Assembly (NCBI RefSeq): GCF_009765965.1
Contig: NZ_LMUL01000014.1
Span: forward strand, 2,691,288 to 2,755,287
Source of the DNA: Caulobacter sp. S45
Lineage (GTDB): Bacteria; Pseudomonadota; Alphaproteobacteria; Caulobacterales; Caulobacteraceae
Length of the DNA stretch: 64,000 nt
Direction: 5' to 3'
The stretch's first letter is position 1; the number at the start of each line of letters is the position of its first letter. The position numbers were made by a program, and so were the translations under genes. The notes under the pieces were generated by a model. The model did no database searches, was not told the origin of the DNA, and worked only from the letters and a program-made list of their open reading frames with translations. Shown piece after piece: positions 21,287 through 30,117 of this stretch.

Positions 21287-23917
21287 TCAATCGTCCAAAG
21301 CCTTGCCCACAAGCTCCGCCACATTTTTAGACAACCGCGGATGCGCGGCGATCCGCCCCAGTTCACGCCGCATTTCGCGGGCCAGATCGGGGCGGTAAAG
21401 GCGGAATTCGCCGAGCGGACTGACAAGTCGGGCCGCCATCCCAGGGTTGTAGGCGTCCACAGCCAGGATTTGGTCCGCCAGGAAGCGGTAGCCCGCGCCG
21501 TCTCCCGCGTGGAAGCGCACGGGATTGTTGAGGGCGAAGTTGGACACCAGGGCGCGGAAGCGGTTGGGCGTCCTGGGGTCGAACGCCGGATGGGCGGTCA
21601 GCTCCGCCACCCTGGCGAGCGTGTCTTCGGCGGCGGCGCGGGCCTGGACGGCGAACCACTTGTCCACCACCAGCGGCTCGGCCTGCCAGCGATCGTAGAA
21701 CCGGGCCAGCGCCGCCTCGAAGCCCGCGCCGCCGAGCTGGGAGAGCGCGTTCAGCCCGCCCATGGCGTCGGTCATGTTGGCGGCCGCGGCGAAGTGGCCA
21801 TGCGCGCGCTCTACGTTGGCCGCGTGCGGATCGGCGACCAGCATAGCCAGCACCGCGTTGCGAAGGGCGCGGCGTCCGGCGCTGCGGGCGTCCGGCGTGA
21901 AGGTCTCGTCGCTCTGCATCTCGCCGTGCAGGCGGGTCAGCAGTTCGGACAGGTGGACGGCGATGCGGGTGCGAAGACCGTCGCGGGCCTCGTGGATCAG
22001 GGTCGGGTCGGCGTTCGGGGCCATCTCCAGGGCCAGGTCCGCCTCGCTCGGCAATTGCAGCAGCAGGGCCTTGAACGCGTCGTCGGCGGACTGGTCCTGC
22101 ATGGCGCGGCCCAGCGCATCGGCGAAGCGCACCTCGCTCACCTCGTCGGGCGCGCCGGACGCCCGCGCCAGGATCAGGGCCCGCGCCAGGCTCTGGCCAG
22201 CCTCCCAGCGATTGAACAGGTCCGGATCGGCGGCCAGCAGCACATAGGCGTCCGGCGCCGGCGCGTCGGTCGACAGTTTCACCGGGGCGGAGAAGCCGCG
22301 GAACGCCGACAGCACCGGCAGCGAGGCCACCTGCTCCAGCCGCACCCGGGTCTCGGCCTTGTCGAGCGTCAGCACCGCGCGATCGGACGCCGTATCGGCC
22401 CCCGGCGCCACGAAGCTGAGCGGCCGCCCGTCCAGGTCCAACAGCCCCAGCGCCACCGGCATGGGCAGGGGAAGCTTGTCGGGTTGGCCGGGCGTGGGCG
22501 CCGTGGCCTGGCGCAGGGTCAGGTCCAAGGCTTGGGCGGCCGCGTCGTAGACGGCCTCGATCCGCACCTCTGGCGTGCCAGCCTGCTCGTACCAGCGCAT
22601 GAACGGGGCGAGATCGCGGCCCGAGGTCTCGGCGAAGCAGGCGACGAAGGCCTCCACCGTGGTCGCCGTTCCGTCCCAGCGCTCGAAATACAGGTCCATG
22701 CCGGCGCCGAAGGCCTGGTCGCCCACCAGCGTCGCCAACATACGGATGATCTCGGCGCCCTTCTCATAGATCGTCGCGGTGTAGAAGTTGTCGATCTTGG
22801 CGTAGCTCGACGGGCGCACGGGGTGGGCCAGCGGGCCGGCGTCCTCGGGGAACTGGCGCGCGCGCAGCAGGCGCACGTCCTTGATCCGCTGCACCGCCGC
22901 GCCGCGCTCCTGGGCCGAGAAGGACTGGTCGCGGAACACCGTCAGCCCTTCCTTCAGGCAGAGCTGGAACCAGTCGCGGCAGGTGATCCGGTCGCCGGTC
23001 CAGTTATGGAAATACTCGTGGGCGACCACGCTCTCGATGCGCTCGTAGTCCTCGTCGGTCGCGGTGTCGGCGTCGGCCAGCAGCAGCGAGCTGTTGAAGA
23101 TGTTGAGGCCCTTGTTCTCCATCGCCCCGAAGTTGAAGTCGCGCACGGCCACGATCATGAACAGGTCCAGGTCGTACTCGCGCCCGAAGGCGGTCTCGTC
23201 GAAGCGCATGGATCGCTTCAGCGCATCCATGGCGTAGGCGGCGCGCGCGCTCTGGCCGGGATCGACGTAGATGCGCAGCTGCACCTCGCGTCCGGTCATG
23301 ACGACGAAGCTGTCGGCCAGCTCGTCCAGCTCGCCGGCTACTAGGGCGAACAGGTAGCAGGGCTTGGGGAAGGGGTCGGTCCAGGCCGCGAAATGGCGGC
23401 CGTCGGGCAGCTCGCCCTGGTCGGTCAGATTGCCGTTGGACAGTAGGCGCGGATAGGCCGCCTTGTCCGCCTCGATGCGCACGCTGTAGCGCGCCAGCAC
23501 GTCCGGCCGGTCGGGGAAGTAGGTGATCTTGCGGAAACCCTCCGCCTCGCACTGGGTGCAGAAGCGGCCGCCCGACATGTACAGGCCCTCCAGCGCGGTA
23601 TTGGCCTGGGGGTCGATCTCCACCTCCGTCTCCAGGGTGAAGGCGTCCGGCGCGTTGGGGATGGTCAGGGTCTCATCGGTCAGGACGTAGGCGTGCGGCC
23701 CTAGCGGCGCACCGTCGACGGCGATGGATCGGAGTTTCAGCCTGACGCCGTCCAAGACCAAGGGCGCATCGGCGTCGCCCTGCCGGCGGATGGCGAGCCT
23801 GGCCGTGACGCGGGTGGCGGACGGCTCCAGCCGGAACTTCAGGTCGACGGTTTCGACCTGGAAGGCCGGAGGACGATAGTCTTCGAGGCGAATCTGGACG
23901 GGCTGGTCGGTGCGCAT
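21287..23917 (-). CDS. pepN: Aminopeptidase N, M1 family zinc metallopeptidase
   Basis: Cytoplasmic zinc aminopeptidase of 876 residues, the normal bacterial PepN length. The substrate-amine motif GAMEN occurs in FGAMENKGLNIFN. The zinc site HEXXH-X18-E is His300, His304 and Glu323 in HEYFHNWTGDRITC...LKEG. Start chosen at the ATG at 23917 (MRTDQPVQIRLEDYRPP); a further upstream start at 23953 would add a non-homologous leader. It is followed on the same strand by the PleC-like kinase. Confidence 0.94.
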   Translation of the reverse strand: MRTDQPVQIRLEDYRPPAFQVETVDLKFRLEPSATRVTARLAIRRQGDADAPLVLDGVRLKLRSIAVDGAPLGPHAYVLTDETLTIPNAPDAFTLETEVEIDPQANTALEGLYMSGGRFCTQCEAEGFRKITYFPDRPDVLARYSVRIEADKAAYPRLLSNGNLTDQGELPDGRHFAAWTDPFPKPCYLFALVAGELDELADSFVVMTGREVQLRIYVDPGQSARAAYAMDALKRSMRFDETAFGREYDLDLFMIVAVRDFNFGAMENKGLNIFNSSLLLADADTATDEDYERIESVVAHEYFHNWTGDRITCRDWFQLCLKEGLTVFRDQSFSAQERGAAVQRIKDVRLLRARQFPEDAGPLAHPVRPSSYAKIDNFYTATIYEKGAEIIRMLATLVGDQAFGAGMDLYFERWDGTATTVEAFVACFAETSGRDLAPFMRWYEQAGTPEVRIEAVYDAAAQALDLTLRQATAPTPGQPDKLPLPMPVALGLLDLDGRPLSFVAPGADTASDRAVLTLDKAETRVRLEQVASLPVLSAFRGFSAPVKLSTDAPAPDAYVLLAADPDLFNRWEAGQSLARALILARASGAPDEVSEVRFADALGRAMQDQSADDAFKALLLQLPSEADLALEMAPNADPTLIHEARDGLRTRIAVHLSELLTRLHGEMQSDETFTPDARSAGRRALRNAVLAMLVADPHAANVERAHGHFAAAANMTDAMGGLNALSQLGGAGFEAALARFYDRWQAEPLVVDKWFAVQARAAAEDTLARVAELTAHPAFDPRTPNRFRALVSNFALNNPVRFHAGDGAGYRFLADQILAVDAYNPGMAARLVSPLGEFRLYRPDLAREMRRELGRIAAHPRLSKNVAELVGKALDD

Positions 23918-23986
23918 GAAGGCGATGTAGACGCACGACGGCGCCTTCGCCACCTGTGCAGGCGCTTGCGCCCTGCGCGCAGGGCG

Positions 23987-24559
23987 TTATCCCGTCGCCT
24001 GCATCTGCGGCTGGCCCTCGGGTGCGACCCGCTCGTCGTTGACGAAGTTGACTAGACCGCTGGCCTGGCGGGCGAGGCGGAGCACTTCCGGCGGCAGGTC
24101 CTCGGCGGCTTCGCTGGCCCAGTCGGCCAGGTCCTGCGCCAGGCGCATCAGCTTGGGCGCTGAGGCCAGCATGCGCGCCTGCTGCTCGATCTTGTAAGGG
24201 TCGCGATCGTATTCGGCGCCGGGCACACGCCAGCCGCCCCAGTCGGCGTCGTTGGTGACCACGACGGGAAAGGTGCCGGGCAGGGGATGATGGCCGCAGT
24301 CTTCGGGCGCCTGCCACTTATTGCGAGCCCTAAGCACCCGCCATCCCGCGCCTTCGCTTTCAGCGCTCGCGGGCTCGGCCGAGGTGTCGGCCGCCAGCTC
24401 GTCGGCCCTGAACTCCCGGCCCAGGCCGACGTCGTAGGTGATGCGGACGGGCTCGTCGAAACCCTTGGCCCATATGGGGATGATGCGTTCTATCGCGGCC
24501 CAGGAGCCGACCGACTCCACCCAGACCTTCTGATGCCGATGGAAATGCGCCTTGGCCAT
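23987..24559 (-). CDS. Conserved-looking hypothetical protein
   Basis: A 190-residue soluble protein that I cannot assign to a family. No signal peptide or membrane segment is seen. Its first part has many aromatic residues (HFHRHQKVWVESVGSW, IIPIWAKGFDEP); the second half is helical and acidic (LAQDLADWASEAAEDLPPEV). The start is an ATG at 24559, and its strand and codon use agree with pepN 70 bases downstream, so the two may be co-transcribed. The absence of a better frame on either strand supports that it is coding. Confidence 0.65.
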   Translation of the reverse strand: MAKAHFHRHQKVWVESVGSWAAIERIIPIWAKGFDEPVRITYDVGLGREFRADELAADTSAEPASAESEGAGWRVLRARNKWQAPEDCGHHPLPGTFPVVVTNDADWGGWRVPGAEYDRDPYKIEQQARMLASAPKLMRLAQDLADWASEAAEDLPPEVLRLARQASGLVNFVNDERVAPEGQPQMQATG

Positions 24560-25080
24560 GCTCGTCGCCCGATCGTGCGCGGGCTCTCACCTGCGGACAA
24601 CCACTTTACGTTGAAAGTGTTTACGGCTGGTCAATCGCGGGGGCGGCGGAGAATTAAAGCCAGGAAAAACCTTGGCTTGGCGTTGCCGTATGGGGGCAAA
24701 CGAAGAGGGGCGGACCGTAGTCCGCCCCGTCCCCCACGCCCCGTACATCGTGCGTCCCCCGACGCGCCGATGCATGTAAACCCCGTAGAAACGTTCCGAC
24801 CCGACCTGCCAGTTTAGGCTCGCCGAAGTCGAAGCGACTGTGGCGTGGGCGCGGTCGCGGCGTCAAAGGCGAAATGTGGCGGTATTGCGGATTTCCCGAT
24901 TTTGTAGCGCCGGCGCAACAAATCCCAGGGCCTTGTTAGGTAAAGGCGACGCGCACGCCTCAAAAAGGCCGGCCAACCGCGCGACTTGGCGTCCGGTCGA
25001 GCGCTTGGCGGTCTAGCGGCGATCTTTTTCTCTGCTAAGCACAACAATCAAACTCAAGAGCTCGCGGGAGTTCAACGCGC
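24560..25080. other. 521-base non-coding interval upstream of the RND efflux operon
   Basis: No convincing gene on either strand; the short minus-strand frame at 24814-25047 has an arginine-rich, shadow-like composition and no ribosome-binding site. The interval holds a perfect 9-bp hairpin at 24707-24728 and a somewhat AT-richer stretch (about 25020-25060) just before the mdtA start, where a promoter is expected. I could not settle on a -35/-10 pair. Confidence 0.5.
24707..24728. repeat. Perfect 9-bp inverted repeat
   Basis: GGGGCGGAC and GTCCGCCCC around a CGTA loop. Neither strand has a T-run after the stem, so it is not a standard intrinsic terminator. It could be a regulator site or an RNA hairpin upstream of the efflux operon. 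Confidence 0.5.
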
Positions 25081-26835
25081 GTGGATCATGGAACTCGGCA
25101 AGACCATCGCCAGCCGGGCGTAGGAAATCCCCAGGCTCCCGACTCCGTCGGGGGGCCGCCCCGCTACGCCCCGCCGCCGCGTCGCAGCCGGCTGACCTGG
25201 CTGTGGGTGCTGCTCGGCGTCCTCGCGGTCGGTCTGGTGGTCTGGCTCATCGTCAGCCATAGCGGCCCCGCAGGCGGCGCACATGGCGCGCGCGGCGGCC
25301 GTGGCGGTCGCGGCGGACGGTTCGGAGGCTTGCCCACCGCCGTCTCCACCGCCCAGGTCGCGCATGGCGACGTGCCGATCTACATGAACCAGCTTGGCGC
25401 GGTGACGCCGCTGGCCACGGTCAAGGTCAACAGCCAGATTTCCGGCTATCTCCAGCAGATCGCCTTCACCGAAGGCCAGATGGTGACCAAGGGCCAGTTC
25501 CTGGCCCAGATCGACCCGCGCCCCTACCAGGCCGCGTTGCAGCAACAGGAAGGCGCGCTCGCCCGCGACCAGGCCCAGCTCGCCGAGGCCCAGCTCGACC
25601 TCAAGCGCTACCAGACCCTGCTGGCCCAGGACTCCATCGCCCGCCAGACCGAAGAGTCGCAGGCCGCAACGGTCAAGCAGCTCGAGGGGACGGTGAAGAC
25701 CGATCAGGCCAATATCGCCGCGGCCAAGCTGAATCTGATCTACTGCCACATCACCTCGCCGGTGACTGGCCGGGTCGGCCTGCGTCAGATCGACGTCGGC
25801 AACTACATCACGCCGGGCCTGACCAACGGCCTAGTGGTGGTGACCGAGCTGACGCCCATCGACGTGCTGTTCACCCTGCCCGAGGACAACCTGCCCCAGA
25901 TCCAGGGGCGCATCCACGCAGGCGCCGTGCTGCCCGTCACCGCCTACGACCGTTCGGGCGCCACCGAGCTGGCCGAGGGCAAGCTGCTGACGCTCGACAA
26001 CCAGATCGATCCCACCACGGGCACCGTGCAGGCCAAGGCGCGCTTCGACAACGGCGCGGGCACCCTGTTCCCACAGCAGTTCGTCAATGTGAAGATCCTG
26101 GTCGACACGCTCAAGAACGCCGTCGTCGCCCCGACCTCTTCCGTCCTTCGCGGGGCGGATGGGCTGTTCGCCTATGTGGTCCAGGGCGGAACCAACGCCC
26201 ACACCGTGGCCGTCCGGGCCATCAAGACCGGCCCGGTCGACGGCGACAAGACCGCGATCCTCAGCGGCCTGCAGCCGGGCGATGTGGTGGTCACCGACGG
26301 CAGCGACCGCCTGCGCGACGGGGCCTCGGTGATCCTGCCGGGCGACTGCGTCCCCTCCATGCCGCAAGCCGGCGGCGGCGCGGGACGTCGTGGACGTCAC
26401 GGCGGCGGCAGCGGAGCCCATGGCGGCGCGGGTGCTCGCGGCGCCTGCCCCGGCGGTCAACAGCCAGCGGGCGCACCCGCCAAGGTTGGCGACAACTCCA
26501 CCCAGCAGGCGTCCACGCCCGACCAGGGTGGCGAGAACCGCGGTCCTGGCGGCAAGACCCAGGCCATGCTGGCCCAGCTGGACCTGGATGCGGACCAGCA
26601 GCTCAAGGCTCAGGCGCTGTTCACCACCGCCCGCGGTGAAGTGGTGACCGCGGCGGCCCAGGCGGGCGACGATCCCACCGCCCGCCGCCAGGCCTATCGG
26701 CAGGCCTACGACAAGGCCTTCGACCAGCTGAATACGATCCTGCGCCCCGACCAGAAGGCCAAGCTGGTGCAGATCCGCGCCCAGATGGCCCAGCATCAGG
26801 GCGGCGGCGGCCACGGACAGGGCGGCGGCCAGTAG
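25081..26835 (+). CDS. mdtA: RND efflux periplasmic adaptor (MdtA type) with a Spy/LTxxQ-like C-terminal extension
   Basis: Membrane-fusion protein linking the RND pump to the outer-membrane channel. It is 584 residues against about 415 for MdtA. A membrane anchor is at about 39-60, followed by a Gly/Arg-rich linker, the lipoyl/barrel-sandwich part with QISGYLQQIAFTEGQMV, a helical hairpin rich in Gln/Ala, and beta-barrel and membrane-proximal domains up to about 420. The extra part is a Gly-rich linker (about 425-495) and a helical segment with two LTxxQ-like motifs, LDADQ at 502-506 and LRPDQ at 554-558. The start is a GTG with GGGAG ten bases upstream. The stop abuts the mdtB ATG. Confidence 0.88.
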   Translation: MDHGTRQDHRQPGVGNPQAPDSVGGPPRYAPPPRRSRLTWLWVLLGVLAVGLVVWLIVSHSGPAGGAHGARGGRGGRGGRFGGLPTAVSTAQVAHGDVPIYMNQLGAVTPLATVKVNSQISGYLQQIAFTEGQMVTKGQFLAQIDPRPYQAALQQQEGALARDQAQLAEAQLDLKRYQTLLAQDSIARQTEESQAATVKQLEGTVKTDQANIAAAKLNLIYCHITSPVTGRVGLRQIDVGNYITPGLTNGLVVVTELTPIDVLFTLPEDNLPQIQGRIHAGAVLPVTAYDRSGATELAEGKLLTLDNQIDPTTGTVQAKARFDNGAGTLFPQQFVNVKILVDTLKNAVVAPTSSVLRGADGLFAYVVQGGTNAHTVAVRAIKTGPVDGDKTAILSGLQPGDVVVTDGSDRLRDGASVILPGDCVPSMPQAGGGAGRRGRHGGGSGAHGGAGARGACPGGQQPAGAPAKVGDNSTQQASTPDQGGENRGPGGKTQAMLAQLDLDADQQLKAQALFTTARGEVVTAAAQAGDDPTARRQAYRQAYDKAFDQLNTILRPDQKAKLVQIRAQMAQHQGGGGHGQGGGQ

Positions 26836-29800
26836 ATGAGCGACCAGGACCACGGGCGCGGGCCGGACCGGGAACAGACCGGCCCGGCCGCCGGCCCCGG
26901 CGACGAGGCGGTGAGCGGCCCGTCGCGTCTATTCATCATGCGCCCGATCGCCACCTCGCTCCTGATGGCGGCGATCTTCCTGGCGGGGGTGGTGGGGTTC
27001 CAGTTCCTGCCGCTCTCCGCCCTGCCTGAGGTCGACTACCCGACCATCCAGGTCCAGACCTTCTATCCGGGCGCCAGCCCGGAGGTGACGACCTCGCGGA
27101 TCACCGCCCCGCTCGAGCGGCAGTTCGGCGAGATGCCCGGCCTCAGCCGGATGTCGTCGGTGTCCTCACAGGGCGCCTCGATCATCACCCTGCAGTTCAA
27201 CCTCGAACTCAGCCTGGACGTGGCGGAGCAGGAGGTGCAGGCGGCCATGACCGCCGCGAACGCCCTGCTGCCGTCCGACCTGCCCAACCTGCCGGTCTAC
27301 GCCAAGGTCAATCCGGCCGACGCGCCGATCGTATCGATCGCACTCACCTCCAAGACCATGCCGCTGAACCAGGTCGAGGACCTGGCCGATACGCGCATCG
27401 CCTCCAAGATCAGCCAGGTGGCCGGCGTCGGCCTGGTCAGCGTCGCGGGCGGCCAGCGGCCGGCGGTCAAGGTCCAGGCCAACCCCCGTGCGCTCGCCGC
27501 CTACGGCCTGTCGCTGGAGACCCTGCGCACCGCCATCGCCGCGGCCAACGTCAACGGTCCCAAGGGTAGCTTCAACGGCGCCGTGCGCGCCTACACCATC
27601 GACGCCAACGACCAGCTCTCCACCGCCAAGGACTACGCCGACACCATCATCGCCTACAAGAACGGCTCGCCCGTGCGGCTGTCGGACGTGGCGACGGTGG
27701 TGCAGGGGACCGAGAACAGCCAGCTCGGCGCTTTGCAGGACCTGACGCCGGCGGTGATCCTGAACATCCAGCGCCAGCCGGGCGCCAACGTCATCGGCGT
27801 GGTCAACCGGATCAAGCAGATCCTGCCCCGGACCTTCTGTTCGGGCGACAAGAAGTGCCTGGACAAGACCGAGCCCGGCTCCTTGGAACAGTCCCTGCCG
27901 GCCGGCGTGGACATGACGGCGACCACCGACCGCACCATCACCATCCGCGCCTCGGTCGAGGACGTGGAGTTCGAGCTGGCGCTGTCGATCTTCCTGGTCG
28001 TGGCGATGATCTACGTCTTCCTGCGCAACGTGCCGGCGACGATCATCTCGGGCATCACCGTGCCGCTGTCGCTGGTGGGCGCGTTCGCGGTCATGTACCT
28101 GCTCGGCTACAGCCTGAACAACCTGACCCTGATGGCGCTGACGATCGCCTCGGGCTTCGTCGTCGACGACGCCATCGTCATGATCGAGAACATCAGCCGC
28201 TACGTGGAGATGGGCTACACCCCTCGACAGGCGGCGCTGAAGGGCTCGTCGGAGATCGGCTTCACCATCATCTCGCTGACGGTGTCGCTGCTGGCGGTGC
28301 TGATCCCGCTGCTGTTCATGGGCGACGTGGTGGGGCGTCTGTTCCGCGAGTTCGCCGTGACCCTGGCGGTGACCATCGTCATTTCGGCGGTGGTTTCGCT
28401 GACCATGGTGCCGAGCCTGTGCGGCCTGTGGCTGACCCATCCCAAAGAACCCCGGCCCGGCAGCATGGGCCACCGTTTCGAGCAGGGCTTCGACTGGATC
28501 CTCCGTCAGTACGACAAGGGCCTGCTATGGGTCCTGCGCCATCAGAAGCTGACCCTGCTCGCCGCGCTCGCCACCTTCATCCTGACGGCTGTGCTCTATA
28601 TGGCCATCCCCAAGGGCCTGTTCCCGTCACAGGACACGGGCTTGCTGCAGGGGGTCACCGAGGCGTCGCAGTCCATCTCCTACAACGCCATGACCGAGCG
28701 CCAGCGCGCCATGGCCGCGGCGATCCTGCAAGACCCCGACGTATCCAACGTCGCCTCCTTCGTCGGCGTGGACGCCCAGAACCAGACGCTGAATTCCGGC
28801 CGGGTGCTGATCGGCCTCAAGCCGCTGGGTCAGCGCCATCATTCGGCCCAGGACATCATCCGCAACCTGAACCGCGAAGTCTCCTCGGTGTCGGGGGTTT
28901 CGCTCTACCTGCAACCGGTGCAGGACCTGACCATCGACTCCAATGTCGGCCGCACCCAGTACGAGTTCATGCTGGGCTCGGTGGATATCGGCCAGCTGAC
29001 CAGCTGGACCAACAAGCTGGTGGCGGAGCTGAAGAAGAACCCCAAGCTCGAGGACGTCACCTCCGACATCCAGAGCGAGGGCCTGGCCTCCTATATCGAG
29101 GTGGACCGCGATACCGCCGCCCGGCTGGGCGTCAGTCTGGCGACCGTCGACAACGTGCTCTACGACGCCTTCGGCCAGCGGATCGTCTCGACCATCTACA
29201 CCCAGTCCAACCAGTACCGGGTGATCCTGGAGGCGTCGCAGGACACGGTGCATTCGCCCGAGGCGCTGGGCCAGATCTACCTGCAGTCCACCACCGGCGG
29301 GGCGGTGCCGCTGTCGGCCATCGCCACCATCAAGGAGCAGGCGACGGCGCTGCAGAACAGCCACGTCAGCCAGTTCCCCTCCACCACCATCTCGTTCAAC
29401 CTCGCCAAGGGCGTGGCGCTGGGCAATTCGATCACCCTGATCGAGAAGGCCGAGAAGGACATCGCCGTCCCGCCGGTCATCACCACCACCTTCGTCGGCG
29501 CGGCGGAGGCGTATCGCGCTTCGCTGGGCAACGAGCTGTGGCTGATCCTGGCCGCGGTCGTGGCCATCTACATCGTGCTGGGCGTGCTCTACGAGAGCTT
29601 CATCCACCCCCTGACCATCCTGTCCACCCTGCCGTCGGCGGCGGTGGGCGCGCTGCTGGCCCTGTCGCTGGCGGGTCAGGACCTGGGCGTGATCGGGATC
29701 ATCGGCATCATCCTGCTGATCGGCATCGTCAAGAAGAACGCGATCATGATGATCGACTTCGCCCTGGAGGCGGAGCGCAACGAGGGCAAGACCCCGCAGG

Positions 29801-30117
29801 AGGCGATCTACCAGGCGGCCCTGTTGCGGTTCCGGCCGATCCTGATGACCACCATGGCGGCGTTACTGGCGGCGATTCCGCTGTGGCTCGGCGGCGGCAT
29901 CGGCGCCGAGCTGCGTCGTCCGCTGGGCGTCAGCATCATCGGCGGCCTGGTCTGCTCGCAGGTGCTGACCCTGTTCACCACGCCGGTGATCTACATCGCC
30001 TTCGACAACCTGGCGAAGCGCTTCACCAAGCGCGGCCCCAACACGGTCGCCGGCGACACGGCGCAGAGCGGCCCACGGCCGTCCGACGACCCCACGCCTG
30101 AGGGCGCGCCCGGGTGA
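26836..30117 (+). CDS. mdtB: RND efflux permease, MdtB type
   Basis: Proton-driven inner-membrane pump subunit of 1093 residues, with 12 helices and two large periplasmic loops. The helix-4 proton-relay aspartates are in [34 protein letters not shown] is the conserved helix-11 region. The first 30 residues are a hydrophilic extension before [14 protein letters not shown] short insertion around residue 334 in the first porter loop carries CSGDKKC. In Escherichia coli MdtB and MdtC form a heterotrimer, which the tandem genes suggest here. The stop overlaps the next start as GTGA. Confidence 0.9.
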   Translation: MSDQDHGRGPDREQTGPAAGPGDEAVSGPSRLFIMRPIATSLLMAAIFLAGVVGFQFLPLSALPEVDYPTIQVQTFYPGASPEVTTSRITAPLERQFGEMPGLSRMSSVSSQGASIITLQFNLELSLDVAEQEVQAAMTAANALLPSDLPNLPVYAKVNPADAPIVSIALTSKTMPLNQVEDLADTRIASKISQVAGVGLVSVAGGQRPAVKVQANPRALAAYGLSLETLRTAIAAANVNGPKGSFNGAVRAYTIDANDQLSTAKDYADTIIAYKNGSPVRLSDVATVVQGTENSQLGALQDLTPAVILNIQRQPGANVIGVVNRIKQILPRTFCSGDKKCLDKTEPGSLEQSLPAGVDMTATTDRTITIRASVEDVEFELALSIFLVVAMIYVFLRNVPATIISGITVPLSLVGAFAVMYLLGYSLNNLTLMALTIASGFVVDDAIVMIENISRYVEMGYTPRQAALKGSSEIGFTIISLTVSLLAVLIPLLFMGDVVGRLFREFAVTLAVTIVISAVVSLTMVPSLCGLWLTHPKEPRPGSMGHRFEQGFDWILRQYDKGLLWVLRHQKLTLLAALATFILTAVLYMAIPKGLFPSQDTGLLQGVTEASQSISYNAMTERQRAMAAAILQDPDVSNVASFVGVDAQNQTLNSGRVLIGLKPLGQRHHSAQDIIRNLNREVSSVSGVSLYLQPVQDLTIDSNVGRTQYEFMLGSVDIGQLTSWTNKLVAELKKNPKLEDVTSDIQSEGLASYIEVDRDTAARLGVSLATVDNVLYDAFGQRIVSTIYTQSNQYRVILEASQDTVHSPEALGQIYLQSTTGGAVPLSAIATIKEQATALQNSHVSQFPSTTISFNLAKGVALGNSITLIEKAEKDIAVPPVITTTFVGAAEAYRASLGNELWLILAAVVAIYIVLGVLYESFIHPLTILSTLPSAAVGALLALSLAGQDLGVIGIIGIILLIGIVKKNAIMMIDFALEAERNEGKTPQEAIYQAALLRFRPILMTTMAALLAAIPLWLGGGIGAELRRPLGVSIIGGLVCSQVLTLFTTPVIYIAFDNLAKRFTKRGPNTVAGDTAQSGPRPSDDPTPEGAPG

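Noticed and set aside
24707..24728. 9-bp hairpin as an intrinsic terminator
   Set aside because: No T-run follows the stem on either strand, and no gene end lies close by on either side.
24814..25047. A 77-codon minus-strand frame in the gap before mdtA
   Set aside because: Arginine/alanine-rich composition of a chance frame, no ribosome-binding site and no recognisable domain.
25088..25123. An 11-codon leader peptide overlapping the start of mdtA in another frame
   Set aside because: The only ribosome-binding site (GGGAG at 25066) is 17 bases away and fits the GTG at 25081; there is no sign of an attenuator.
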